Origin: Carex sylvatica
Lineage: Eukaryota; Streptophyta; Magnoliopsida; Poales; Cyperaceae
NCBI GenBank assembly: GCA_964058845.1
Contig: CAXKVR010000550.1
Coordinates: 1 to 19,815 of the forward strand
Length of the DNA: 19,815 bases
Direction: 5' to 3'
This document shows, one piece after another, positions 1-10,900 of this stretch; within the stretch, counting starts at the first letter, position 1; each line of letters opens with the position of its first letter. The position numbers and the translations under genes are program-made. The notes under the pieces were generated by a model, which made no database searches, was not told where the DNA came from, and saw only the letters and a list, made by a program, of their open reading frames with translations.

Positions 1-520
1 ATGCCGTGACTAGTCACCACGTGACTTGGATTACATGTCGAGCCTTGACCAAGTTAGCTTTATATGTGCCGAATGTGCCATGGTCAAATTTGGAAGGATG
101 ATCATGGCATGTGAATGACCACAACACATTAGTCACGTCGTGACCACACGTGACCAATCACATTTGATCACGTTTAACTATTTTTCATAATTTAAGTTAG
201 TTAATTAAAAATTCACCATTGATTAAATGACCACAACACATTAGTCACGTCGTGACCACACGTGACCAATCACGTTTGATCACGTTTAACTATTTTTCAT
301 AATTTAGGTTAGTTAATTAAAAATTCACCATTGATTAAGATTTAACAGTCCTAATTACATATGACTCATATACTGTGACTAAATCTTTCACGTGATGTGC
401 TGTGTCGTGTCAAATTTTCGAAAATAGTCATGTCACTTGATTGGTCACAACACATGACACACGAGTCACGACATGTGACCGACATACATTCCGTGACGTA
501 TCTGATTATGCCGTGACATT
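1..520. repeat. Cluster of CACGTG / CGTGAC inverted words
   Basis: The words GTCAC, GTGAC, CACGTG and CGTGAC recur many times in both orientations, for example near 10-25, 133-152, 245-264, 388-396 and 465-515. This makes a locally dense set of short dyads in otherwise AT-rich DNA. CACGTG is the G-box core bound by plant bZIP and bHLH factors, but no gene starts nearby. I read it as degenerate repeat DNA rather than a promoter. The left edge of the window cuts it. Confidence 0.5.
114..338. repeat. 112-bp tandem duplication (2 copies)
   Basis: Two copies, 114-225 and 226-337, lie head to tail with an offset of 112 bp. They are almost identical. The differences I see are A/G changes, at CACATTTGATC versus CACGTTTGATC and at TAAGTT versus TAGGTT. 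Each copy carries CACGTCGTGACC and CACACGTGACC, so the duplication is part of the surrounding CACGTG-rich cluster. It is a simple recent tandem duplication with no coding content. Confidence 0.9.
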
Positions 521-1673
521 TTTAAATTTCTATTTGCTACTCCACTCTGATTCACCAGAAAAAAAAAATTATGTTCTTATCAATATTTTGTGGCTACTTC
601 TAACTAAAATCTTGAATATACCCCTGAATAGAAGCTAAGGGGATAAGATTAACTTTTTATAAAAAAGAGGCGCGATTTTCATTTACATTCTATGTACTGT
701 GAAAAAAAAACACATATATTTTTGTTCTTTTTTTCTTGTAATTAACATAGCATGGATATGACGAAAATAATGCTGAAATAGGTAAAAATATAACAATTTT
801 GTTTAATATGAGTTTTGAATATAAATTGTAGTACCATATCAATCATCGAAATGACATTTATGATGATGACCTATCTAGTAATTATACTTGGAAATAAAAT
901 GATCACATTAGTCTTCAATCACCGATAGTTAACTTGACAGTAATTGCTATATAATTATGTTCACTATATATTATTTTCGGTCATGCAACTATTGTATTTA
1001 AATTAATTTAGTAGAGAATAGGAGAATAATAATACATATTTCATGTAAATTCAACTCCATTTCAAGACTTTTTAGTTATCAAAACATCTTACCCAAATTA
1101 TAGTCTAGTACTGTCTTACAAATTATTGGCCTAGTAATAAGATTCACAAATTATTAGCGAATAATTCAGATTTAAATTGTTGGCGAATCAATGTGCGTAT
1201 TATTTGGTTTTCCGAATTTTTTTCCGAATTATTGACATTCATGATTTTTTTTGCTCTTTCGTTCCGAGTAATGTTTGAATTACAAATTTTTAACCCGCTG
1301 ATCCTTTTCCGAATAATTAAATTATCACTATAATTATTGGTCGCCAAATTGCTACACGGATCTCTACATCGCCCGGGCCACAGAAAATGAGATTCTTTAA
1401 GCCGCAGCAGCAGACAGAAAAGGTAATTGATTCTCTCCGACATTTTTTTATCAAAAAAGGAAGCATCGACAATTACTCTTACAGATCATACCATTTAAAA
1501 TATATTAAAACGCAACAAATTATTTGCTTATATAACCTTCAACATAACAAAATAGGACATGTCTCCATTCATTCAATTACCATTTTTTTTTATAAAAGTG
1601 GGAGTCATATATGACCGATTTCATTTCCATTAGGAAACTTGCTTCCAATTACTTGTAATCTTTCTTTGTTCAG
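521..1673. other. AT-rich intergenic DNA, no gene seen
   Basis: No recognisable gene or element. Short open frames near 1144-1443 (minus) and 1387-1614 (plus) have low-complexity, AT-driven composition and no family resemblance. The stretch contains homopolymer A/T runs and ACGAAAATAA-like AT-rich sequence only. Confidence 0.6.
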
Positions 1674-2063
1674 AGAGCAAGGCTAGGGTGCTATGGGTTG
1701 CATAGAGGACTACGGTGCTACGGCTCAATATTCGAGTTTTTAAAATTCTAACGGTCAATTCGAACTGTTCATCTTGTTCTCCATATTAATATGTGTTTGG
1801 AGACCAAATTTTTCATTTTTTGATAAAAAATAACTATTTTTTTAGATAGTTAGAAAATCAAATATCTGAATGGTGCAGAATTTTTTAGATCAAGTGATTT
1901 TCTACCTATCTAAAAAAATAGTATAAAATTTGGCCTCCAAATACATATTAACATGGAGAACAAGATGAATGGTTCAAATCGACCGTTAGGATTTTGAAAA
2001 CTCGAATATTGAGCCGTAACACCGTAGCTCTTTATGTAACCCATAGCACCCTAGCCTTACTCT
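1674..2063. mobile_element. Fold-back MITE (390 bp), near-full-length palindrome
   Basis: The left half (from AGAGCAAGGCTAGGGTGCTA at 1674) is repeated in reverse complement at the right end (to 2063, TAGCACCCTAGCCTTACTCT). Homology runs along most of each arm, including GGCTCAATATTCGAGTTTT and CATCTTGTTCTCCAT in both. The centre is a hairpin built on AGATAGGTAGAAAATCA and its complement. There is no coding capacity, as expected for a MITE or fold-back element. The flanks TGTTCAG (left) and TGTTGAG (right) abut the ends and could be a 7-bp target duplication with one mismatch. The superfamily is not certain. Long palindromic arms suggest a Mutator-like or fold-back type. Confidence 0.88.
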
Positions 2064-2067
2064 TGTT

Positions 2068-2219
2068 GAGATTCAAAACAGAGAAAGAAAGAAGAGGTAG
2101 CACAGTTAGCTAGAAAAAAATTCTAAAGCTATTATATCCAAAGATCAAGAGTTTCGATTCCTCCTCGCGACTTCATACCTTCTACGAAGGTTTTAAAAAA
2201 AAAAAGAGATTCAGAACGG
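2068..2219 (+). mobile_element. tRNA-derived SINE with target-site duplications
   Basis: The SINE body is about 2082-2205. An A-box-like GGTAGCACAGTTAGCTAGA (about 2096-2114) is followed about 45 nt later by a B-box-like AGTTTCGATTCC (about 2150-2161), the spacing of an internal RNA polymerase III promoter. The body ends in an 11-A tail (2195-2205). Flanking copies GAGATTCAAAACAG (2068-2081) and GAGATTCAGAACGG (2206-2219) match at 12 of 14 positions and form the target duplication. A short body, a tRNA-like head, an A tail and TSDs are the SINE hallmarks. At about 124 bp it is short, so it may be a small family or a truncated copy. The left TSD overlaps the DNA just outside the neighbouring MITE, so it landed at the MITE border. 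Confidence 0.7.
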
Positions 2220-2275
2220 AAGTATTATGTGCCACGTAGATTCCGAGGTAATGTTCCGTTTCCTTACAAATTAAT

Positions 2276-2287
2276 TAGGGGTGTGCA
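2276..2287 (+). mobile_element. Orphan hAT-like terminal motif
   Basis: TAGGGGTGTGCA is the kind of terminus seen on many plant non-autonomous hAT elements. It closely resembles the terminal repeat AGGGGTGTTCAT of the element at 13723-15959. I find no matching inverted end within the next kilobases, so it is probably one end of a broken copy extending rightward over AT-rich DNA rich in GCCC/GGCC words (2298-2410). Confidence 0.35.
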
Positions 2288-3052
2288 AAATGAAGCCCGT
2301 CTGAAGCACTACTCCAATAGGCCATATTATTTTTGAGAGGCCTAATACAAACCTGAAGCTACAAAGCCTAAAATTTGGACCCAACAAATTAAAACACTAG
2401 ACAGGCCCAAATTAAAGAAAGTGGAGACGATTTGGTTTTTGATCGTTCAAATTGGTTCCAACATTGTATTTGTATCCAAAATGATTGTTACAACTATACT
2501 CGTTTAAAATCAAACTTATTAGTTACCAGTTACTACAGATCAAATTGATGACGTCATCGGGTCATTTAATTAATAATAAGTATACAAACTAATACAGTAA
2601 TATTCAGCACTAGTAAAGAATTATTTTTGTGAATATTTAATTCATAAATATTACTGATTATATATAAAAATTATTATTGTTAAGGATGTGAACATACAAT
2701 TTCTAACTAATTAATAGGATGTCATGAGAGTAACTCTTCGGTGCAATGTTTCTTGCCTAGCATTTATTCATCAACCTTCACTAATTTCTACATGTAATGG
2801 CATATCTTTCTGTGGTCATACTAAAACATGTACAAAATTATACAAGTTCTAGTGCATGTTACTTATTGGGGACAAGGCTTAATTAAAACCTTCAGAAATA
2901 GTCCTGGAGTTCTTATTGTAAAATAAACTAATTAATAGTGTTGTTGACAAAGAATTGTTCCATATACATGAAATTAATAATTTACCAATTCATTGATTAA
3001 TTTTCACGGAATATTTTGAATAAAATTATAATTTTTATGAGCGCAACTTTGG
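2288..3052. other. AT-rich intergenic DNA with a TGACGTCA palindrome
   Basis: No gene is seen. The one distinct site is GATGACGTCATC at 2547-2558, a perfect 12-bp palindrome centred on TGACGTCA, the core bound by TGA/CREB-type bZIP factors. With no nearby transcription unit it may be fortuitous. The rest is AT-rich without a clear repeat. Confidence 0.5.
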
Positions 3053-3418
3053 ACTTTGCAAAGTGCAAATGATCTATACTATGAATCTATATTTCCGTTT
3101 TTTAAATCCAAACAACCAATCCCGCCATTCAACATGATTTCCATATAAAAATATATTTTGAAACCAAAATTTATATATTTTTTAGAATTTTTTGCTTTTC
3201 TTTTAGATAGGTAAAAAATCACCGGATATAAAAATTCCGGATCATCTAAAAGTAGTGAATTTCTACCTATCTACAAAAAAAAAAACATAATTTTGTCTAA
3301 AAAAATTGATCTCCAAATACATTTTGAAGGTCGTATTAAACAGTTCAGATTGACTATTTGAACTTTAAAAACAAAAATACAAATCCATAACCACATATCA
3401 ATTTATACTTTACAAAGT
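3053..3418. mobile_element. Second fold-back MITE (about 366 bp)
   Basis: The left end ACTTTGCAAAGT (3053-3064, itself palindromic) is matched inversely by ACTTTACAAAGT (3407-3418). Homology continues inward with mismatches: AATATATTTTGAAACCAAA on the left pairs with the complement of TTGATCTCCAAATACATTTT on the right. The centre is a hairpin with TTTAGATAGGTAAAAAATCA facing TTTCTACCTATCTA, and an inner CCGGATATAAAAATTCCGG. The same core occurs in the MITE at 1674-2063, so the two are related in structure though their tips differ. It is non-coding. I could not find a convincing target duplication. Confidence 0.75.
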
Positions 3419-4479
3419 ACAGTAACATCACTGATTTTGTTTTATTTTTGTTATAAGTGTACACCAAAATTCTGGATACAATTCTGACTCAATGGAGTTG
3501 CCTTACTTGATAATTCCTATGCATTATCAAATATTTCATTCCACTATTTTATTTTAATAAAATTTAGATTTTTCAATTAAAATTTTCATTCATAGTGGCC
3601 ACATAGCGTCATATAGTGTTTAAAATGATAAATGCCAGGAAGTTATCACTATATTATATATTTAACCTCTTGTACAATTAAGGACTCAAATTAATGGTCA
3701 TAACAGTCCAATTTTGAAAAGAAAAACACTATATCCAATAAGACTATTTAAGGATGATTATATTTTACTATTAGGAAATGATTGTTGTTATGAAAACCAA
3801 CTATTTCTTAGCTCAAAATTCAAAAAATAAGATGTTTTGAAATAAACAGAGAAATAAAGAATTTTCCTCATCTATATAAAATAATTATTGTACCTGATAT
3901 TGTGTTTGAAAATGACATACAGACAACTAATTTTATTTGACAATTTTAATTATCTACTCAATTCAATTGTTATCAAATATCAAAACCAAATTATATGTTG
4001 TCAATGATTTAGGTAACCGTGCAGTTATTTTTTGGGTGTAATTTTGGCAATAATTTGCCAATTGACATTTCTTATCACTTAATAGTTGAAACTACAATTA
4101 CACACCACTTATCTAAATCATAGATAAACAATCATCGCATTGTCGTGGTAATTAATGCGGAGATTATTAAAACTACTCATTGTTGTGATTGTTAAAATTT
4201 TAGTTATCCATATACCGTATCTTTTTCTTTCCTAACATTTTTCAGTTTTAGTTGAATTTTAAACTTTATCAATTACAAAATAATAGTTTAAAAGTTACAT
4301 ATTGTATGAATTAAGAGCGTCCACAATAATGTTGCCATTCGCTATAAAATAATAATAATAATTATATCATTCTCCTCATTCCTGTCTCTCCATTTATATC
4401 TCTATTCTCGCTCTTCAAATTAACTTTCTTAACTGTCTTTTATCTTCCCATTAATTCCGCTAAGAATTTTCATTTAAAT
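3419..4479. other. AT-rich intergenic DNA with a short hairpin
   Basis: No gene is recognised. A perfect hairpin TTGGCAA-TAAT-TTGCCAA lies at 4044-4061. It is flanked by weakly inverted words (AATGATTTAGGTAA near 4004 and the complement of TTATCTAAATCAT near 4110), possibly a decayed palindromic element. GAGCGTCCACAATAATG near 4315 resembles the end of a common plant MITE type. I found no partner end. Confidence 0.4.
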
Positions 4480-4617
4480 CCGCATTAATTACTGTTCTTT
4501 AATAATAATTCCCGCATTAATTATACTGTCATTTTAATAACAATCATCGCATTAATTATACTGTCCTCTAATAACAATCCCCACATTAATTATACTGTCC
4601 TTTAATAACAATCCCTG
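4480..4617. repeat. 34-bp tandem repeat (about 4 copies)
   Basis: GCATTAATTATACTGTCC-type units start at about 4482, 4514, 4549 and 4583 (the last reads ACATTAATTATACTGTCC), giving a 32-35 bp period. Each is followed by TTTAATAACAATCCC or a variant. Copies are imperfect. This is an AT-rich minisatellite with no coding content. Confidence 0.8.
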
Positions 4618-4639
4618 CTAACAATTATTTATCTGTTTA

Positions 4640-4945
4640 TTGATATTCAAGGAAGTATTTACCATTATTCTGATAAGTATTTATCATTATGTCTCAGAAG
4701 TATTTATTATTGTCCCTGATATGATAATACTTTGATTTGATTAAACATTACTTATTGACAAGTTCAAGTTCAAGAAAAAAGCTCAAGAAAGTATTTATTA
4801 TTGTTATGAGAAGTATTTATCATTATATCTGAGAAATATTTATCATTGTCTTTGACGTACATATGTTTTACTGAAAATTGCAATTATGTCTGAGAAGTAT
4901 TTATCCATGTAACATAAAGTATTTATCGTTGTCTTTGACATACAT
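4640..4945. repeat. Irregular AAGTATTTAT repeat cluster, left part
   Basis: The phrase GTCTGAGAAGTATTTATCAT and close variants recur at irregular spacing, mixed with AACATAAAGTATTTATC and ACTGAAAATTGCAATTATG. The same phrases return at 5515-5760, so both blocks belong to one degenerate minisatellite. Confidence 0.7.
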
Positions 4946-4959
4946 ATATTTTTACTGAA

Positions 4960-5514
4960 AATTGTAATTTAAAGTTGATAAAAATTAATAACAACTAATT
5001 ATTAAAAGAAAATAACGTTATATGGTTTAAATTATTTATATAAAAAGTATACATTAAACTTCCGTTGGGTCGATTATTATATATAAATTCATATAAAACC
5101 ATATAAAATACTAACATATTACAATTCGTGCAACATATATATATACATAGTCTTTTGTACATGCAATCCCATGTGACCCAACACATAACATATACTCCTC
5201 AAGATCCAATACAATGTTTGTATAAAAATTATGTCCTTACCATTTAATAGTCATATAATCAAGGTTTGGCACAAACTTCATAAAGTTGGGCTCATGTTGC
5301 CAAAACTCTTGGTTATGATCTAGTTTGGACCAAAATTTCATACATACCTAGTTGTATTAGATCCACAATATCAAAAAAGGAGTGTGCATGTGATCCATGA
5401 CATGATGCATACATACATAAGAAAATTATAATATGCATGCATACATACATAATATAGAATAAAAATTCTCAGTTAAAATTTTCGTCCAAAATTATAAAAA
5501 AATATTTATACGTA
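4960..5514. other. Unique-looking spacer between two repeat blocks
   Basis: No gene is supported. A short minus-strand open frame at 4995-5186 has no recognisable features. CATACATACATA microsatellite words with ATGCATGCAT occur at about 5405-5452. The stretch separates two blocks of the same AAGTATTTAT repeat, so it may be an insertion into that array. I cannot define its ends. Confidence 0.4.
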
Positions 5515-5760
5515 AGAAAATTACAATTATGTCTGAGAAGTATTTATCATTAATGTTTTACTGAAAGTTACAATTATGTCTGAGAAGTATTTATCTATGC
5601 AACATAAAGTATTTATTCATTTAACATAAAGTATTTATTATTATGTCTGAGAAGTATTTATCATTGATATTTTTATAAAAGTTGCAATTATGTCTGAGAA
5701 TTATTTATCCATGTAACATAAAGTATTTATCATTATGTCTGAGAAATATTTATCATTGGG
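5515..5760. repeat. Irregular AAGTATTTAT repeat cluster, right part
   Basis: At least five copies of TCTGAGAAGTATTTAT or close variants occur. They are interspersed with AACATAAAGTATTTAT and TTTTACTGAAAGTTACAATT, matching the block at 4640-4945 in words and order. Confidence 0.7.
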
Positions 5761-5764
5761 GGAG

Positions 5765-5935
5765 GAGATTGTTTATTTAATGGTCTCCAGTTGTGCGGGG
5801 ACATTTCAGAAAGAAAGAATTTTTTTTGCGGGGATAACTGACAAGTATTTATGAGAAAATTGCTTATTTAATGGTTTCCAGTTGTGCGGGGACGATTCAA
5901 AAAAAAAAAGAAAATTTTGTGCGAAGACAACTATT
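5765..5935. repeat. 91-bp tandem duplication (2 copies)
   Basis: CCAGTTGTGCGGGGAC occurs in both units with an offset of 91 bp, preceded in each by TTATTTAATGGT. The copies have diverged in the poly-A/poly-T stretches (AGAAAGAAAG versus AAAAAAAAAAAG). No coding potential is seen. Confidence 0.75.
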
Positions 5936-6023
5936 GGATTGATTTATTCTTTCATAAATAAAGATCATTGCATAGGGATTAATACTTTGCTATTTCAAGA
6001 TAAATACTTTAATGTTTCAAGTT

Positions 6024-6035
6024 AAATACTAACAG
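6024..6035. repeat. LINE target-site duplication, left copy
   Basis: AAATACTAACAG here is repeated at 12259-12270 right after the poly(A) tail. The preceding bases are GTT, so the nicked strand reads ATTT/AAC at the insertion point. This is close to the TTTT/AA preference of L1-type endonucleases. Confidence 0.9.
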
Positions 6036-6044
6036 ATCTCTTTT

Positions 6045-7937
6045 ATGGAACCTCTGATCTAAGCGAATGGAACTTTGCTTCTCCCTACCCAATCCTTCAC
6101 TCTCCCCCTCCTCCCTCGATTCTTGATTGTTCTAATCTTTACAATGTGCATGCTACAATTCTAGTGGGCACGATACCTATACTATCCCCGATAGTAGTTG
6201 GTTCTGTCCAAATCTCTCCTCATCTTCTACCCTCTGTGCTTGTTCTTTCTTATATTCAACAGTACCCAGTGTCACATGGGAGTGAAAATTTCATCCTCCC
6301 ATTCCCTGCCCAATCAACCTGTACTTCTCATATTGGTGGAACAAATGAACTGGGTCCAGGGGCTCAGGCATGCTGTAAAAAGCAAGAATCCTCCAAAGAG
6401 GCAGGAAATGTTATAAAATCCAGGTGGTCTACCTTTCCTAAAAAGGATGCTTCTTTTGCTCCTGAATTTGTTGACCTTAAACAACAGTAGCTAATAAGGA
6501 AAAACATCTCTACAGACCCTAAAATTTGGATTAAGGATGATTTAGCGGGTCCCACTGTCAATGACAGATATAATTATACTGAGGAAAGTTCTGAACATGA
6601 TTTGGGGGGTACAAAATTGGAGGAGGATTCATGCTGCGCCTTTTATGGAGATTGCCAGAAAGTTAAACATTCAGGTATGAATCCTTATAGGAAATCTCAA
6701 CGTACAACTCACCAATTTTCACAGAGACCACTGAAATTTTCACCTTTCTCGAAAAAGCCCTTGGTAAAGCTTCAATACTAGGTCCACATCCCTCTTTAGT
6801 GTCATTCCAATCACTCTCTTCTCAAAATTTTATCACCTCTTCTTCTACTAAAATATTCTCTCCACAAAATAATTTTGTTAAGCAGAAAAAACAAATAAAG
6901 ATGTCCCAGTTCATCGAGAATGATGAGGCATTTATCCAAAAGTTTGTTGGACTTAGTACTGTGGATCTATATACCTCTGATGTGGTAGTACCTCAAAATG
7001 CTACGTCTAGTATGAACTGGGATTTATGTTTACTTGCTCGTGTAATCACAGATAGAATAGTATTGGATGATCCCTTTACTCAGGCTATGTTAACCGCTTG
7101 GAGAGCGGACCCGTCAACAGAAGTGAGGTAAGTGTCAAAAATTACTATCTTTTTGCTTTCAACAATAATGAGGACTTGAATATGGCACTGCTCGGGGTTT
7201 GGACATACATAGGAGATTTGAACCCGACTTCTGTAGGAACCTTGGCAGTGTGGGTGTTGCTCATGAATTTTCCGGTTAATGCCTTTAATGATGATGGGCT
7301 AATAATGATTGCTGAAAAGATTGGTATTCCAGTTTCGACACCAGTTAAGGGCTTTGTGCAAGGCAGAAGATTTGTGAAATGTAAAGTTTTGATTAAGGTA
7401 GGGGATGAGGTCAAGGATTTTGTCACAGTAACTAACCCATCACTAGGCCAATTAAAAGTATATTGTTCTTATGAAAAGATTACTCGCATCTGTATTTTTT
7501 GTGGGGAATTGGGTCATGAGATGGTGGGTTGTCAGAACCACGCAAGGCTCTCTCTTTTGGTTAAAACTCTGGGTCAAGAAGACCGTTTCAAGGGCACAAA
7601 TATTCTTTCTCCAAGAAAGGGCAGGTGGCTTGTTAACCTAGCTTTAGCACCAGATTTCAGACGGTCCAAGGGGGTCTCTGCTGATACTTCAGGTACTAGT
7701 AAAGCTACTGCCCGGGCGGGCAGTAAACGGACCTTTGAAAGGTTGGTTAGTGAGCAAAGTAGTAGCTCTCTAAGGCCAGTTCAAAATTTGTTGAAACAAC
7801 AACCTAGTACAGGGGAATTGTTGGTCAATATACATGTAGATGAGAAAATTTTGAATCTCACGAAAAAGCCAAAGTCGGCGGGGCATAACACGTCGGCACC
7901 CCCTAATGAGTTTCTTATCGTGGAACTGTCAGGGTAG
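6045..7937 (+). pseudogene. LINE ORF1 (gag-like nucleic-acid-binding protein), frameshifted
   Basis: ORF1 proteins of plant LINEs bind element RNA in the ribonucleoprotein. The reading passes through three frames. Frame 2 runs from about 6056 to 6730-6775, with a TAG at 6488-6490. Frame 1 follows to the stop at 7129-7131, then frame 3 runs to 7937. Frame 1 carries the start of a DUF4283-like domain (LLARVITDRIVLDDPF...LTAWRA, about 7027-7107). Frame 3 continues it (YYLFAFNNNEDLNMALLGVW) and ends in a zf-CCHC_4-type knuckle CIFCGELGHEMVGC (CX2CX4HX4C, about 7492-7533), then a basic, Ser/Thr-rich tail. The break near 7127 fits loss of one G. The start is uncertain: ATG at 6045 meets TAA after five codons unless another shift is assumed. 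Confidence 0.85.
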
Positions 7938-10900
7938 CGGAGGCTCGACAGTATCCACGTTAAATCGATATCTCAGCTGTACAAAGGCAAACATTGCATT
8001 TATTTCGGAAACTAGATGTAATTTAGAAGCTGCAAATAAGAGGGTTGCAGGTTTGTCTTTGTGCAATTTTTTTGGGGTCTCTTCTGAAGGGAGATCAGGT
8101 GGTTTATGGTTATTATGGAGTGACGAGGTGTGCATTAATGTTCGCCGTTCTAGTAAGTTTTTTATTTTTGCAAAAGTAGATTGTAAAGATGGAAAGAGGC
8201 CATGGGATTTACTTGCAGTGTATGGGGATCCGACTAGATCTCAAAATGCGATGATTTGGGATGAGATGGAGGAGTTTATTGAACAATGCGAGGGGCATGC
8301 TTGTCTCTTTGGGGACTTTAATGCTATTATGTCCTTACAAGAGAAAGCAGGAGGTTCTAGTGATTTTGGGACACCAAACCGGCAGTTCAAGGAATGGGTT
8401 CGTCACACGGGGTTGTTGGACCTCGGGTACCATGGGCTGGCATATACTTGGTCAAATAAGCAAGGCGGTGCAGCCAACATTTCACAGTGGTTGGATAGAG
8501 CTTTGTCTACAGTCTCTTGGACTATGAGTTATAGTGAGGCAGCCGTTTTTCACCTGCCACGCTTCAATAGTGACCATCTATCTATTCTAATTCGAACCAA
8601 GCCAAAATCTCTTCGTTCAAAACATGTGTTTAGATACGAGAATTAGTGGAGTCTCAAGGAAGGGTTTGAGGGTGTGTGCCAAAGTGCGGGTTCTGTTAGG
8701 AACTCGGACTGGGGCTGCACTAAGCGACAATTCAAAATTGAAGTTCGAGTTTGGTTAAAAAAATGCCCGAATCCAGATGAGCTACTTAGAAGAGTTGAAG
8801 ATGAGATGAAAAAGTCAAACAATGTGTTGCCTAATGACCTGATAATTTAGAGGGAGAAACAGTTACAAGAGGACCACCAAAATACCTTGTTGATGCAAGA
8901 AATATATTGGCATCAAAGAGCTATATTGAATTGGACATTTTTGGAGATAGGAATACTAAGTTCTTTCATGCAACAGCAGTGACGAGAAAAAGAAGGAATT
9001 CAATTCGAGCCCTCTTAGATGCGGATGGAGAGTGGATTTCTGATGAAAAATGTATCTGAAATCTATTTATAAATCACTTCAAAGAGGTGTATAGGAAGGC
9101 CTCAACCAAACCTATATTCTCTGTGTACCCGCAAGAGTTGTTTTCTGAGGTTACTGGCATTCTCGCTGCAGCACATGATTTTCTCCAATCGATCCCAACT
9201 GATCAGGAGGTTTATCAAGCCCTTATGACCTTAGGCCCAAACAAAGCAGTGGGTCCCGATGGGTTCAATGCAGGTGTCATTCAGGAGAATTGGGCTCATT
9301 TTGGTCCTGATGTGTTGAATGAGGTACACAATTTTTTTGAATCGGGTTAGATGCCTTCGTTCATTGCTCGGTCTAATATGGTGTTGATACCAAAGAAAGA
9401 CGATGCTGTCAAAGTTTTTGATTTTCGCCCCATTTCGGTGTGCAATGTGTTATATAAATTGATCTCAAAAATCCTGACCTTGAGATTAAAACCCTATATT
9501 GGGCTGTGCATCTCTAGAGCTCAGAGTGCCTTCTTGCCCGATCAAGAAATTTCTGAGAATGTTATTTTGTTAAGGGAAGTGCTTCATTCTTTTGGGTTGT
9601 CGAATTACATAAACAAGGAATTCTGCCTTAAGTTGGATTTGTCAAAAGCTTTTGATAGAATGGATTGGGAATTTATCGAATCCCTTTTGTCGATCTATAA
9701 ATTTCCTCCGCAGTTTGCACAGTGGATAATGGGTTGTGTTAAGTCAGCTCAATTCACCATTGTTTTAAATGGGAAAGGCGACGGGTTTTTGAGTCCTAAT
9801 AGTGGTTTGAGGCAGGGATGCTCTCTCTCACCACACATGTTCATTTTGGGAATGGATGTGCTATATAGAAGCTTGCAGTTTCAAGTAAAAAATGAGAAGC
9901 TGCGGGGGGATTCGTCTTGCCCCTTCAGCTGAACCACTAACAAATTATTTGTATGCAGATGACTTGCTGATTTTTGGGGCAGCCAACATGATAGAGGCGC
10001 AGAAAATCATGCTAGCAGTGCAAAAATTTTCAGAGGTTTCTGGGCAGATTGTTGGGTCTGAAAAAAGTTCTATTTAGTATAGTTCTCCTACCTCGCAAGA
10101 TGAAAGGGAGGCTATCTCAAACTTTATGGGAGTACCGCCTACTAGCTGCTGCTCATCCTATCTTGGTGCACCGATTGAAACTAATAGGCATGCATATCAA
10201 TTCCTAATTGACAAGTTATCAAGCAAGCTCCAAATGTGGAAAAGTAACATGTTATCTCCAGCAGGCCGATTGGTGCTGGTTCGAACAATGATGATGGCCT
10301 TACCCATTTACTACATGGTTACTTCTAATATCCCGAAGACAGTGTTAACTAAAATTACATCGATCATCCGTCGATTTTTTGGGGTAAGGTGAACAAGCAA
10401 CGATATTTAGCCTATGTAGCATGGGATAAAATCACTAGGTCGATTGAGGAGGGTGGGCTCGGCTTGAGGGACCTAGAGGTTATAAATGAGGCTTTTCTTT
10501 TGAATTTTTTGTGGAGACTAGCAGGGGGTTCAGACTCTCTATGGGCCATGGTGGCAAGAGCGAAGTATATGCCAAGAAGCAATCTGTGGGATAGCAAAAG
10601 GGATTATCGCTGTACTATATTTTGGAGAAGCTTGATGAGATTAAGAGAACATTTAAAATCGTGTGTACAGTAGAAATTAGGTAATGGCGAAATTTGTTTT
10701 GCCTTTGCTCAACCTTGGTTTCAAGGGGCATTGGAGTGTAGCCCAAACAAGGAAGGTCTAAGAGATTTGCATGTGATTGATTTAACTGACTCTCAAATAG
10801 GTTCTTGGAATTTAGAGTTGCTCATCCAATACTTTGGCTATGGAATTTGCATGAAAATATTGGCGCATGTAGAACCACCGGTTCCAGGTACAACTCAAGA

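Noticed and set aside
2547..2558. TGACGTCA palindrome as a functional bZIP promoter site
   Set aside because: There is no gene or transcript start nearby. A single 12-bp palindrome is weak evidence by itself.
7124..7136. Strong splice-donor-like GAG|GTAAGTG inside ORF1
   Set aside because: It coincides with the frameshift site, and a one-base loss from a G run explains the break. No matching acceptor or intron-like sequence restores the domain.
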